From contig VJWM01000019.1 in the NCBI GenBank assembly GCA_010909165.1, forward strand, positions 1,240,001-1,304,000: a DNA stretch of 64,000 nucleotides, written 5' to 3'. The position numbers were made by a program, and so were the translations under genes. The DNA is from Anthoceros angustus. Lineage: Eukaryota; Streptophyta; Anthocerotopsida; Anthocerotales; Anthocerotaceae. The notes under the pieces were generated by a model, which saw nothing but the letters and a program-made list of their open reading frames with translations, ran no database searches and was not told the origin of the DNA. Shown one piece after another: positions 47,299 to 59,175 of the stretch; the first letter of the stretch is position 1, and the number at the start of each line of letters is the position of its first letter.

Positions 47299-47690
47299 AA
47301 TGCACAAGCTGGACGGGCGCTACGCCGCCTCACAGCTGCGCAATGCAAAGGGGAAGCAGGATCCGGATTCGAAGGAGCCACCAAGATGCAAGGACGATGC
47401 CATAGCTCCAGCTAAAGCCGCTCCCGCTCAGTTTCTTCCGGAAGACGCGCCGAATGTCCAACGCGGCTGGGTCGAACCGCCAGTCGATCAGCCAGCGCAG
47501 GGGATTCGCGCATAAATAAATGGACCACAACTTCCACAAGGTGTGCATTTTGGAAAATGCATTTCATACCAGGCTGGAGGGGTGAATATGAGAAACTTCG
47601 CGCTCCAAGGGAATGGAGTCCGTGAGCTCCAGTAAGCTCGTCTCCGGAGTTTTTCACCACCCAGGAGCAGCCTGCTGCGGGCAGCGCGCT
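47299..47690. promoter_or_regulatory. Divergent spacer between LLG-like and THA8-like genes
   Basis: About 390 bp (540 bp if translation of the right-hand gene starts at 47842) separates the two divergent genes. No clear TATA box was seen. Confidence 0.45.
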
Positions 47691-47841
47691 ATGAGGCAGT
47701 GCTTGCTGCGGTCGGCGAGAACCTTGTGCGGGGCGCAGGCGGCGGCGGGGACCCCGGGTGGCCGCGCGGCATTTGCAGCTGCAGGAGGAGGAGGAGGAGG
47801 GAGGGAGGGAGGTTTAGGCTTGTTGCAGCGGCGGCGCCCGG

Positions 47842-48576
47842 ATGTCTCGTTTCTGCGGACGGTGGCGGGTGGGACAGGGTAGGGATCGGCGGGCGCCGGG
47901 GCTGGCGCGGCCCTGCTGCGAGCTGCAGCAGGCGAGGGGCTGTCGTGGAAGAAGCCAGGCGGAGAAGCCGGTGGGGAAGAAGGTCGGGGCGCCGCGGGGG
48001 CCGCTCTGGAGGACCAGGAAGTCCGTGAGCAAGGAGGTGGTGCAGGCGGTGCAGGAGCTGAAGCGGGCGCATGTGCGGAAGGTGGAGGCGGAGCTGGCGC
48101 AGGTGTACAAAACGCGCGTCTCGCGGCTGCTCAAGATCGACCTCATCGGGGTGCTGCACGAGCTGCAGCGGCAGAACGAAATTGAGCTCACCGTGAGGAC
48201 GTTCCAGCACATGCGGAACGAGGCGTGGTACAAGCCCGACGCGTTTTTGTATCGGGACTTGCTGGACTGTCTGGCGCGGAACAAGGCGGTGGCCAGGCTG
48301 GAGGAGGTGTGGGGCATTTTGGAGTCCGAAACCACGCCGGAGCTCGTGAATTGGACCGAGCTGGTCGGCGGGTATCTTAGAAATGGCATGTTCGACAAGG
48401 CTGTGGAGGCGTTTGAGAAGATGAGGGCGTCCGGCATTGAGCCCGACCACTTCACCTACTCCATTTTGATCAAGGCTTTGTGGAAGGCGGAGCAGTTTGA
48501 GGTTGCCTCCAAGTACAGGGATGAGAGGATGAAGGCTTTTCCGGAAATGGATGCCAGTCTCAGAATTCCCGCTTGA
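47842..48576 (+). CDS. Short THA8-like pentatricopeptide repeat protein
   Basis: THA8 and THA8-like proteins are small land-plant PPRs that bind organellar introns and assist splicing. The conserved part starts SVSKEVVQAVQELKRAHVRK, then SRLLKIDLIGVLHELQRQNE, YKPDAFLYRDLLDCLARNK, LEEVWGILESETTPELVNW and MRASGIEPDHFTYSILIKAL. It ends EMDASLRIPA. About four PPR-like helical hairpins and intronless structure fit the family. ATG 47842 is the first in the conserved frame, but its first ~55 residues look like GC-rich translated filler. A better presequence (MRQCLLRSARTLCGAQAAAG, ATG 47691) is read in another phase and stops at about 47880, so an indel in the G-rich stretch near 47780-47880 is suspected. 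Confidence 0.85.
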   Translation: MSRFCGRWRVGQGRDRRAPGLARPCCELQQARGCRGRSQAEKPVGKKVGAPRGPLWRTRKSVSKEVVQAVQELKRAHVRKVEAELAQVYKTRVSRLLKIDLIGVLHELQRQNEIELTVRTFQHMRNEAWYKPDAFLYRDLLDCLARNKAVARLEEVWGILESETTPELVNWTELVGGYLRNGMFDKAVEAFEKMRASGIEPDHFTYSILIKALWKAEQFEVASKYRDERMKAFPEMDASLRIPA

Positions 48577-48992
48577 ATATCAAAGCTTGAGCGACACCGG
48601 CAACCCTGTTCCATGCCTGGCCAGGTTGAGCAATGTTAGAAAATTTCCAGCAACGTTGTGTCTGTGGACACTTTCTAGCCTTGCTCAGCTCATCTTTTGG
48701 TCAAGCTCTCGCCTGATAGACTTGTGTGTGCACTACTCCTGAAAGCAATTGGAAGCAGCAAATTTTGATTCAGCTACGAAGATCCAAGATGTCAGTTTCA
48801 ACTCTAATCCCAAAATCCGCCTGGTGTTTTCACACAAAATGAAGCCTAAAAGCCGAGCTTGATAGGCCGGTTACCTACATAAATACATTTCACTGCGAAC
48901 CCCTTTGACTAGAAACTGGGCTTCGCAGAGAACATCTAAAGCAGAAACAGAACATGGGGCTGACCATTACGCCAGCCGACAACGTGGTGTTG
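48577..48992. other. Convergent intergenic region
   Basis: 3' flanks of the THA8-like gene and APC2. No repeat or gene was noticed. Confidence 0.5.
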
Positions 48993-51900
48993 TCAGTGCT
49001 GCCTTCGGCGATACACGCCATCACGGATTTCCAGCTTTTCTTCAGAGATGAGACGGGCCAGGAAGCTCTGGAGTTGCGGTAATGTCTTGTCGTATGGAGG
49101 GTCGGACACGAACATCTGCAGGGACGGTGTTCCCACGTCACGATTGCTGGGCGTCACCCGTAAGATGAAAGGAAACACAAGAAAGCATGTACCTTGAGCA
49201 TGTTGTGGATTCTATCCAATGCTAGAGACTCGAAGTTTGTCAGCATTCCCACCACATATGACTGCACCAAAACAAATGGTTAGGTCAAGCAGGCTGACGG
49301 CAGCTGCAGCGTCCAGTTGAGTCAGACAACAGACCTCATATACATTCATCTCCTGTTGCCACTGATCTTCCACTGATGCCACAGCACTCTCCCCTTCCTC
49401 GTCTCCCAGAAGAGGAAGTGCTGCTGCGCCACCCATGGAAGCCACGCCGCCTCCAGCATCTCCAATAGTTTCAATGATGGTGTACACCAGCTCTTCTTCT
49501 TTTGTTCCTCTGGATTCTATGAGGACCCCCTACACAGCATTGCACAATTTAGAGTAAGAAACGCTTTCAAGAACTGTGTGGCTGCCAAGCAGAGCTGTAA
49601 GACTAACCTGATTGACCCAGAGCATGATGCGCTTGCGTAAGGAGCTCACAGACACCCCCACGGCCGAGGCAAGGTCTGCTGCTAGCCACCTGCATTGAAG
49701 AAAACAGATGAAGTTAATGTGTACAGGACAGGTCCAGTACCTGTGGTGGCACTGGCTCTTACCTGGACTGTTGCTCAAACTGCATGATGATCGCAGCATG
49801 AACTGGGGAGACGACATATTGTGCAGATCGATCTTCAAATTGCAGCTCCAGCTGAAACACAAATATGCAACAGAACAGTCAGACGTATGAGAATGAACCT
49901 CCAAGAGCCTAAATCAAGCAGGCAAACTCTGGCAGGATACTCCACAAACCTTGACTGTGCCCAAATGCTTCTTCCACTGTAGCTTACGAGGAGCCTTCAA
50001 GGCATGATATCTCTCTGCATAGCTGTCAAGAAGCTTGTCCACAACTTCAGGTACCTTGATTGTTTCAGCCTGTGGTCATCGTGCCATGTGACTCATAAGT
50101 TTGACTTAGTTTAGCCATGTCTAAATACCACCAGGGCAAAACCTTCCTCTCTGACACACTCCTCAAAACCCAACGGAAGACACGAAACAGACTCACACAT
50201 TGCATGGTGTCTTAGTCACCTGAAATGGAGGCCAGAAAAGGGCGGAAATTATGGATGCATCGACAATATCCAGTGAAAGATCTCCTTCTGCAGCTCCAGC
50301 TGACTCGATCCTTTCAGGCTCAGACGTTGTTTGCACTGGAGTTGCTTGTCTGGGGCGATTTTCTGAGAGGGCAGTCAAAGCTGCAGACGTTCCTAATGCA
50401 GTATCCAGCCCCGTACTGATGCCAGGAGCAGGGCCAGGAGCAGGACCAGGTGCCAGTGCACTGCCGATGGGAGCCTTGATATTGGAATTGATCCGCTTAG
50501 AATCCGCTACATCCTTCAGCATGATCTCACAGCTATGCATGTTGTGCTCTCCAAACCGCAACTAAAGGGGAAAAGAAAGGAAATCAGCAAATGTAATAGG
50601 TGTTTTGCAATTGCACATTAGTGAAGGAATGTAAAAGTGGACTTCAACCTTCAGCAGCTCCAGCGTGCGAATCTCTCGGTCTGTGTCATAGTCAGACTTA
50701 TTCAGCAGCTTCTCTGCCAACATAACCCGGTACTCATTCACAAAGAGCTCTTTTGAGCCATATATACCGACCAGCATACTGATAATATCCATGAGTCTCC
50801 GGCTTTTGCTTGTTCGTGAAGGATCTGCTTCAATAGGATCAGGCTCCCATCTGCCTCCAACAAAGAGGAATCAGTGCTTGTGAGAACACACATGTCAACG
50901 GAGTCAAAATACCACCAAATGATATAAACATCTACCTTTCAGCAGCTGCCCAAGCCTCTTCACCATCGACATCGCCATCATCTTCACTGTCAACGTTGTC
51001 GACAGCAGACACACCCCTACTCAATTCTTCAAACAGACTCTCCCCTACCACACCTGGTACACTGCCTCCGCCCCCACTAGTATCATCAGTGAGCATAGTA
51101 ACAATGCACCTGATAGTATCCTTCCTTCCCCGTAAATACTCTTTGATAGGCTCCCCGACCGCCTCAAGTACCACTCCCGTGGGGTCCATTGTCCGCAAGG
51201 CTTTTATAGTTGACACATACTGAAGCAAAATATCAGTTGTTGCTGCACCAGCTGTCAACAGCCGTTGGCGCAATGCAGATCGGAAGGAGTCCACCAGCTT
51301 CGAATGCTGGCCAGTATTTTGCAAGCACTTTTGTAGGTCTTCAATTGCTGACATGCTGCTCAAGGACAAAATCATTCAGCTAGCAAAGTAAGTGCTACTG
51401 GGAGTTTCAGACTTCACAAAGCAAATTTGCATAAGGATGGCAAACAGCAGAACAGCACCTCTCGGGGTAGTCAACAATGATGTCAAAAAGCTCACTGATT
51501 CTCAGATCTCCAAGTGTTTCGTATGCAAAAAATTGGAGCCGTAATCGCCACCGAATAATCCGCTCATTTGAGATATCTCCATCTCCAGAGACCAGTGGAG
51601 ATAACAATGAAAGTGGACCACGAAACTCATGAGTGCTAGGAGCTGAAGATGCCAGAATGACGGATATGAAACACAAGGGGACAGCCTGCCAAGTGAAATA
51701 TTAGGTTCAGTAACTCGTACAATGGTCAAAATCCTAGCAACTATGGAACCTCGCAATAGGGATTGCAAAGTAAGCAAAAATATAAACCAACCTCAATCCA
51801 CTGACATATGGGACCCAAGACAGGCTTTTCATAATGCTTGTCTGCAACAGCCAGGATCTTCTTCTGCAAGACACATCAACAACAGCATTTGTGTGCAACT

Positions 51901-53506
51901 TAGCATAGTGACTTAAGGACCTCACTTGCACGACTGGCTGAGAGACGGACAAGCTTGTCGTCCAACGTACAAATGGATACCTTTAGGAGGGAGTATATGG
52001 CAGACGCATAGCCATCTTCGCTCATCGCAGCAAATCCAAGTTCTCGGAGGCATCGCACCACATTGCCAATTCCCATCACCCAAGCTTCACCAGCAACGTT
52101 GATGATTTCTTCCATGGTGGCCCCAGCACCAAGCTTGTAGTGACCAGCAGGATAGTTGATCCCTTCCATGTCCTGCACAACATCGTCTTCATCTCCCATC
52201 GTTGCCTTCTGATGGTCATTAGGACTGTGGCCAATAACATACATTTCTTCTGAGACTCCAGATGTTCCTCTACTACTCTGCAGGCTTTCCATCTCTTCGT
52301 CCTCATCAGCGCTAAGTCCTGGATCTAGAGGAGCCGATTCACCATCCTCTTCGCTCTCCCCACTTGCTTGAGAATTTCGGGCCTGGTTTTTAACCAACTT
52401 GCTGAACTCATCCAGTCGTCCCTTGAAGTACAAGTTTAGTATCTCTGCACAGAACATCCTTGCCCTGAGAGATGAAGAAACTGAAAGACGCAACAGGCTA
52501 AACAGTAATGGCTTCCCGCCCATTGGCAAAGATAGGAAGCGAGTGTGCTTCTTACAATGGCCTCTACTCCAATACTTGTAAGAAAGACCTGGCAGCATGC
52601 AATGCCTGTCTGAACAACCGCAGCTGATAGGCTTTAGAGAGCAGGCATTTGCGTAGCAAACGTACCAGAAAAATATTTTGGAGCACTTGCAAGGAGAAGT
52701 GCAGTTACGTTGGTTTGATACTGTGAGAGCAGATAAGAGAAATCTTGCGAGCGTGCAGGTCCCTCATCTGCAACTTGTAACTTGGGCCTCATGGCAAGGA
52801 CCAAGACAGCAAGGCAGGCCTCTTGTGACAACTTGACAGCGCACAACTCCGTAAGGCTTTTCTGAAGTGCGGATTGCACCCATCCATCGAGCTGCATCAA
52901 AGGTCAGAGGTCAATCTTTCCTCCGCCTGAAGTGGGCCCGGAACATCGCAGCACAAACTCCCAGCAGAGTTGAGCGTAGCACAGCATGTTGGTGGCAACC
53001 AGCCATCCAGCTGCAACAACATAGACCAGCTGATCACGGTTCCTCCTCCTCCTCCTCTCTTCCAAGCACAAAATGCACAGCTATAGAGGCAATGACAACT
53101 TGCCTTGGCCAACCCAGCAGCACTCCTCTGCGCTTCTGCCATCAAGCCAGTGAAATCTTCAAAATGACTCCAAAACCTCGAAACGTGCTGTTGCTTCAAC
53201 AATTTCTGCACCAAATCCGATACCGGATTGAAAAACAGAGCCTTCTCACACACAACCAAATATTCAAAACTCACTTCCCAACCGAAGCCTGACCTCCAGA
53301 GAATCCATGAAGTGCCCAGATACGAGGTAGCCCAGATCATGCTCGCAAAGCAGCTCCACGTTCCGGCGAAACTCCCCGTTGCAGAGCTCCTCCGCCTCCT
53401 CCTCAGACAGAACCTCCGAAGCCGCAGCCTTGGCGAATAGAGCGCTGGCATGGCGGGAATACACCTGCCATGCATGTGCTGTGAGCACCAGGCGAGCCTT
53501 GTCCAT
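48993..53506 (-). CDS. APC2: Anaphase-promoting complex subunit 2 (APC2)
   Basis: APC2 is the cullin-like scaffold of the APC/C ubiquitin ligase and holds the RING subunit APC11. The gene is multi-exon. ATG 53506 gives MDKARLVLTAHAWQVYSRHA. N-terminal cullin-repeat pieces include LLCEHDLGYLVSGHFMDSLE and HVSRFWSHFEDFTGLMAEA. A long acidic insert (about 52080-52420; GESEEDGESAPLDPGLSADE) follows. The cullin homology region has TILLQYVSTIKALRTMDPTG-like text near 51170, GEPIKEYLRGRKDTIRCIV, LVGIYGSKELFVNEYRVMLA with EKLLNKSDYDTDREIRTLEL, and RFGEHNMHSCEIMLKDV. The C-terminal winged helix ends KMFVSDPPYDKTLPQL...EIRDGVYRRR. All expected blocks occur in order with short introns. Exact borders of some N-terminal exons (52.6-53.3 kb) are uncertain. 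Confidence 0.93.
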
Positions 53507-54000
53507 CTCCCGCCACAACGAATCCTATCCGCTCCGCTCCGCTCCGTCAGCCAAACTTCACCAATTCCCGCTCCCGAAACCTACGCTTCGTGCGCCCAAG
53601 GCTCGAAGGAGGCGGGAACGCTTCGCCACTGCCCCTTGAAATATTGCCGTGTGAACGGGCCGGGAAGGACGAGATCCTGCGAGATGGAACACAAGCTTGC
53701 CATGCCCTTCCGTCCCCGAATCAGGCTGGCTGTGAATTTTTCAATGCACCTACACATTCTCGGGAAGGAATTTCGAGTCCGGTGTCTCGCAATTTCCCAC
53801 TGCGGAGGCGGGGGGGGGGAAGCAGATGCATCAGTCCATGCTTTGCAGCCCGCATCCGCCGAGGACATCGTCCATTGCGTCGCGTGATGGAGCGTAGGGA
53901 TTAGGGTTGCGCCATCGATGCTAGCCGGAGGTGGGAGTTGGATGGCAATGGTGGTGGCAAGAGGTCATGAGGAGCAACAGCATCACGACCAGGGGAGTAG
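53507..54000. promoter_or_regulatory. Divergent spacer between APC2 and bestrophin-like gene
   Basis: About 490 bp between the two start codons, GC-rich, with a run of nine G at about 53811-53819. No core promoter motif was recognised. Confidence 0.4.
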
Positions 54001-55654
54001 ATGAGAGGACTGCAGACTCGTGCAAGAGCGGCGTGGCTGGCCCTAGCGTCTCCGCTGCTGGGGTGGAGCGGGGGGAGAATCCAATCTGCCGAGAAGAAAT
54101 GTGCAGCCAGGATGCTGTACTGCTCTTCCCGGAGTGTTGTCGGAGGGCAGCAATGTCCGAGGCGTCTCAGCCTTGTGGAGACTCCCAGGCTGCAGCGGTG
54201 CATGAAGGAGAGGTTCCAGCCGGTTGCTGCAACCAGCACGCAAGCTGCTTCCGGCCGTAGATGGGGAATGGGTGAGTCTGACAAGGATTCTGCCAGCTCT
54301 TCGTACTCGGAGGCGGATGAGGCGAAGGAGGAGGCTATGATCTATCGTAGGACCGTGTACGAGCACGCAGACTGGATCCGGCACAGGAGCAGCGCAAGGC
54401 ACGTGCGGCACATTGTGTCCATCTTCTCTTCCAGGGTGGTTCACGCTCTGGGCTTGCCTGTGTTTGCGCTTACCGCCTTCGCTGCTTGGGTGGCAGCCTT
54501 CAATCTGGCTGTTCTGGCAGGCCACCTGCCTTCGTGGGTGCCGTTGCTGCAGGTATACATAGTTCCGTCCCGGCTTTGGTAGGTGATGGTAAGCATCCAA
54601 TTCTTGTCCAGTCCTGATGCTGCTCCGGTTTGCGCTTGTGGTAGGTGTCGTCCCTTCCGTTTCAGCTTACAGCCCCTGCGCTGGCCCTGCTTCTGGTTTT
54701 TAGGACGAACTCTTCCTACGGACGCTTTGACGAAGCCAGAAAGGCCTGGGGCATGAACGTGAACCGCTCCATGGACCTTGCTAGGCAGGCTTTGACATGG
54801 ATGCACCGCCCATCAGATGCTGAGAGACTCAAGGAGCTCCTGCGCCATACGGTTAGCTGCGATGCTCCTTGTTGCCACGTCAAAGATGCTGACGATGTTG
54901 CACTGCACACTGACCGACCGGAAGGGACTGCTGTAGGTGGCTTTCTCCCACTGCCTGAAGCACCATCTAGATGCAGAGGAGGGCTTAGAGGCAGCACTTC
55001 AATCCCTCCTTCAGAAAGACGAGGTGGATGCAATCCTGGCTGCTCCTCACCGACCCCACTACGTCCTTCAGAAGCTCACAGACATCATCGACAGCTCCGA
55101 CATGATACAGATGCACAAAGTCCTGATGGCAAGTTCCAAACCACCTTACCTTACACCTTCTCTCCTGGCTACCACCTTCTTCTCCCCCCTCAATTTTATC
55201 CACAATGCAATGCAGGACGCAAACTTAACCCAGCTGCACGACGTTGTGGGCTCATGCGAGCGGATCTATAGGACTCCTATTCCGTTATCGTACACCCGCC
55301 TGACCTCCCGCTTCCTCGTCTTCTGGCACCTGGCATTGCCCATGGCGCTGTGGGACGATTGCAACTGGTACATCGTTCCGGCTGTGTGCTTCAGCTCAGG
55401 CACGCTCTTCTGCATCGAAGAGGTAAGCCCACTCCACTCTCCTGCACCCGCTACCTTCATCCTGCTTCACACAACATTGCCCACTATCACCACAATCTCC
55501 ACAGGTGGGAGTGATCATCGAGGAGCCCTTCTCCATCCTGGCCCTGGGTCATATGTGCCTCTCGGTACGGCAGAACGTGGATAATCTGGTTCGCGCCTCG
55601 GCATTCGTTAAACACCAACGCTGTGCATCAGCGAGGGCCGGAGGCAAGGCCTGA
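54001..55654 (+). CDS. Chloroplast bestrophin-like chloride channel (VCCN1 type)
   Basis: VCCN1-type proteins are thylakoid anion channels that tune the proton motive force in light. ATG 54001 begins an Arg/Ser/Ala-rich transit peptide (MRGLQTRARAAWLALASPLL). The mature part starts near YRRTVYEHADWIRHRSSARH. Membrane segments include VFALTAFAAWVAAFNLAVLA, LTAPALALLLVFRTNSSYGR (conserved RTN-x-x-YGRFDEARKAWG) and PLSYTRLTSRFLVFWHLALP, then WYIVPAVCFSSGTLFCIEEV and GVIIEEPFSILALGHMC. All are hallmarks of the plant bestrophin family. Five exons join in phase. The intron 55129-55215 has a GC-AG border (ATG|gcaagt ... gcag|GACGCA). The stop is TGA 55652. It diverges from APC2. Confidence 0.93.
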
Positions 55655-57000
55655 AGGACAAACCCCAGCCCACCGCAGCACCGTGCATCCGATGCCCGCC
55701 ATAGCTGATCAACAAACACCAAGAACGAGAAATCCGAACAGTTCTTGGAACCGCCTCAGAGGTTGCTGTTCTCGCAGGCAACCAGAGTCTTCGAAGTGCA
55801 GCCGATTGCCGCGCGAGGCAGCGAGATGAATCTGCGACCGAAACCTTCAACCCCAGGACGGCAACGGACCTCCTGGTTTCGATGGAGTCACCATTTGCGT
55901 TTCTTGTTCACACGAGGCGAGTGAGAGCCTGTTGGAAAGAGTTTGGCGTGGAGCGTGGAGATTCTGGAGCCTTTTTTTTCGTAATTAAAAACCGTGAAAT
56001 TCGCCAGTTGAATATGTGCAACTAGTACTCGTTGCACATATTCAACATTTTGAATATAAATCGTCAGCGTAATTTGCAGAAACATTGGAAAAATTCTCTT
56101 GCAAGAAAGATACAAATACTGTTATTGTTATAGCTGGCTCCGAGGCTGATACTTGCCATGAGGTTGATTGCTGCCACTATTATGACACGGCCAAATAGAA
56201 AGCTCCAAAGGCACCCATTACGAGAATATGAAGATGACATGTATATTTATAACTCAATTATAATCCACCAATCATAATATATATTCTTCAGCCATCAAAT
56301 TTTTGTTCGTATCGATGTTTGTATACTTTTTGGGTCACTGCAAGAAAAATAAAATTCAAACTTTCGCATCTCGCAAAGCGTCCATGAGTTTTACAATGCA
56401 AGGAGACATGGTTATAAAATGATACAACAGAATTTAGAATTTACAACATAAGATTAGCTTGGTTTGTTGATGTGGCAACACCTTCTTCATGCATTCCAAT
56501 TCTTCCAGGCTATAGACCCTATAGTTTATACCATTATAGTTGATATTTCCATTCCATAGAACATAATTAGTTTATTCTTTTACCTAATAATATATATTTT
56601 TTCTTTTACACAAAAATAATTTTTTGCTTTTACCTACTGATATGGATATTATCTTGATCCGGGCCGAAATCTACAAACAGTATGCGCTTGATAATTATAA
56701 GCATATAATTAGAATTTATACTGTATATAAGTATACACATTTTCGGGCTGTCTAATTTTATAAGTTAACTCTTCACCCAATGGCCTACCCCAGAAAAACA
56801 AAATCTAATAGGTTGTGGGGTACCTGATAGCTATAGCAACTGTGATACATAATTACAGACTCTGGCCTTAGAATTGCAGCTTTCATAAAAAACAAATTTG
56901 GCGACAGGATGACGTGTGTAACATGTCGATGACGATCAAATAACGTGGCCGAAGTACCGCATAAAAAAACCCATAATATCGACCGTTCAAAAACAGTGCG
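55655..57000. other. AT-rich intergenic region
   Basis: Mostly AT-rich, with one 16-bp perfect inverted repeat listed separately. No gene was seen. Confidence 0.55.
56007..56046. repeat. Perfect 16-bp inverted repeat, 8-nt loop
   Basis: gttgaatatgtgcaac (56007-56022) and gttgcacatattcaac (56031-56046) are exact reverse complements separated by tagtactc. It could fold as a hairpin or mark the core of a degenerate element. Confidence 0.95.
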
Positions 57001-57200
57001 CCAGAATCTTTCCCAGTCCCAGATGCTTGCCGTAAGCACAGACAGGTGTGAGCCCCTACGACGATTACCCGCCGCTGGGTGAGGAGAAAGGGCGCCACAA
57101 AGCGATTTCAGAAACCTGCCGTCTTCCAGTGTCTTGAATACTACCTTCAAAACCCGACAGCGATCCAGTTGCTCATCAGGGCCTTGACAGCTGCGCATAG

Positions 57201-57653
57201 TCCACAAACGTCAGTTTAAATGCAGAACAGTATGAACCTCCACAATATGGTTACACTAATCCCACCACTACCATAACCCTACAGTAATCCGGGACCGGAG
57301 ACAGAATTTCGATGCTCTCAGAAAACGATATGCTGGATCAACGGACCCCGCAGATATTTACCTTCAATTCCTGTGAGTCAGCTTCTGCCACTTAGTTCTG
57401 TTAGTCATGATGAACAAGCGCTGCCGGCAGGTTACTACGACCTTGATCAGGAGATTAGATTAGATTTCCGGGAGCGTAAGAAGGCATCCAAACGATCCCA
57501 AAATTCTAGCACTGCCGTTCTATCTTGATGCCGCTTGTGTCTGCTCAGCTGCAAGCCCCATGAACTAACGTTAAGGATTAAGAATTTGATTATTCATACG
57601 AACTGACAGATTAAAGAAGGGACAAGCTTGGAACAGATATATACGGCCAGTGT
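57201..57653. other. Possible last intron or 3' UTR of CDC73
   Basis: No independent gene was seen. If the candidate last exon is real this is an intron of about 450 nt, longer than others in the window. Confidence 0.35.
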
Positions 57654-59175
57654 CTACGGGCTTACGGATATGATCTTCACATTCCACTTCCGTACCGCTT
57701 TGGCAGATTCCACACTGTCATCCTCAAACCTGAGATGGACTCCCAGGGCTGCATCGACACAAAAAGATAAATACAGAAGAACCCAAGCTGACGGCGAAGC
57801 CAAGAAGAAAAAGCATACTAGGTGGCGATGTGCACTTACTCCGGTCGAAGATTTCCGCATGATCCTTGAAGGGCCAGTCCTTAAACTGCCATTCCTTACC
57901 CAGCACAAATACTGCGACCACTCGTTCCCAGTCCTTGGGCGAGAGACTGGAAGGCTTATCTCTGACCTCGTACTTAATGGGGTTCTCCCTCCCAATCTTC
58001 CGTTTTATAGAAAGCACTTCAGTCTTCTTCTTGGTCAAGTCCGGAGGCACATAAACGCCATCTTCAAGGAACTCCTTAGCGTTGAATGTGTTGAGCAGAG
58101 TCTGAGAAGCGCTGGGAACGAGGATAATGGGAACCCCCGGAGCAGCATCGTGCCTCTGCTGGCTGTGGGCCGGCCCGGAGCCCACGGCAGGTCTGTGGTG
58201 GTGCTGGTGGTGAGGAGGCCTCTGAGCCCCTCTGCCGTGACCCCAGGAGTCATGCTGCTGCTTGTGATTACTGCCATCAGTGATGAAGCCCTGCGTGGGG
58301 TCAATACCAAGGTCTTCGGCATCAGTTCCCAGATGATCTTTCCAGAAGGTCTTCTCCTCCGGATCCGCATACCTGTGGGCGGACGGCTCCCCTCCTGGAC
58401 CTGCTGCCTTTTCAGCTGCTCCTCCAGCTACAGCTCCTCCTGCTGCTGCGGGAGCATCCTTGGACCCACGTCCTGGCTGCTGCGAATCGTTGTCACTGCG
58501 TCTCTTATCCTCATCCCGCTTGCTGCCCAGACTTTCCAGAATGCTGCGAAAGCTCTTGGCGGGGCAGAGGAGAATGGTCTCCCTGTCCCGGACAGGCCGC
58601 TCCTGAAGGATATCCGCCAAGCTGTCATATATCGATGAGGCCTCCGTGGAGGCATCAATGCTCCCCGCTAGATTGTCCAAAGACGCTGCCGCCGACGCTG
58701 CTGCGTGAGAGAAACGGGAGCGCTTGTGCGGTGGTCCGTCCTCCTCCCCTGCTCCCGCCGCCGCCGTCCCCGCGGCGGCGCCAGCTGCTGCGGCCGCCGC
58801 CGGCAGCGGCAAATCGGCTGCAGAAGAGAGCGGCAAGGCAAGCGGAGCAAGCAGCTCTATGGCGTCGTTGGTGGACACCCTGCCTTCCAGATAATCCTGC
58901 AGCGGCTTGCGGTCGGTGAAGGTGACAATCTGCAGCTTGAGGGACCGAGCCTGTTGCATATACTCGGTGTGCTTCAGGTTGGTGTTCTTCACAAAGAAGA
59001 GCAGCGACTCCAGAGTGTAGTGCCCGCCCTGCTTGTTCCCAGCAATCCGGTACGCCGTCTCCAGGTTGGCAGGGAAGCGGTAGTCATCGCCGAATCGCAC
59101 CTCGCCGTCCACCAGCTTGATGTTGCCGACATCGTTGCGGACTGTGTAGTCCCGCAACAACCCCAGCGCATCCAT
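57654..59175 (-). CDS. CDC73: CDC73/parafibromin, PAF1 complex subunit
   Basis: CDC73 is a PAF1-complex subunit that couples RNA polymerase II elongation with histone modification. ATG 59175 gives MDALGLLRDYTVRNDVGNIK, the conserved start. Then come VRFGDDYRFPANLETAYRIA, YTLESLLFFVKNTNLKH, an Ala-rich low-complexity insert, SIYDSLADILQERPVRDRET with ILLCPAKSF, a His/Gly-rich linker and VPIILVPSASQTLLNTFNAK with EFLEDGVYVPPD. The Ras-like C-terminal domain follows (DWERVVAVFVLGKEWQFKDW, KDHAEIFDR). A donor GA|gtaagt at about 57834 leads to acceptor gatgcag and TLGVHLRFEDDSVESAKAV with KWNVKIIS. Without further splicing the frame ends ISVSP at 57654. A gtaagc donor sits at that point. A more typical tail may be a separate exon near 57060-57200 (EQLDRCRVLKVVFKTLEDGR), which is out of phase by one base. 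Confidence 0.9.

Noticed and set aside
47689-48455. Long minus-strand frames opposite the THA8-like gene
   Set aside because: They are shadows of a GC-rich coding exon; the plus strand carries the conserved PPR motifs.
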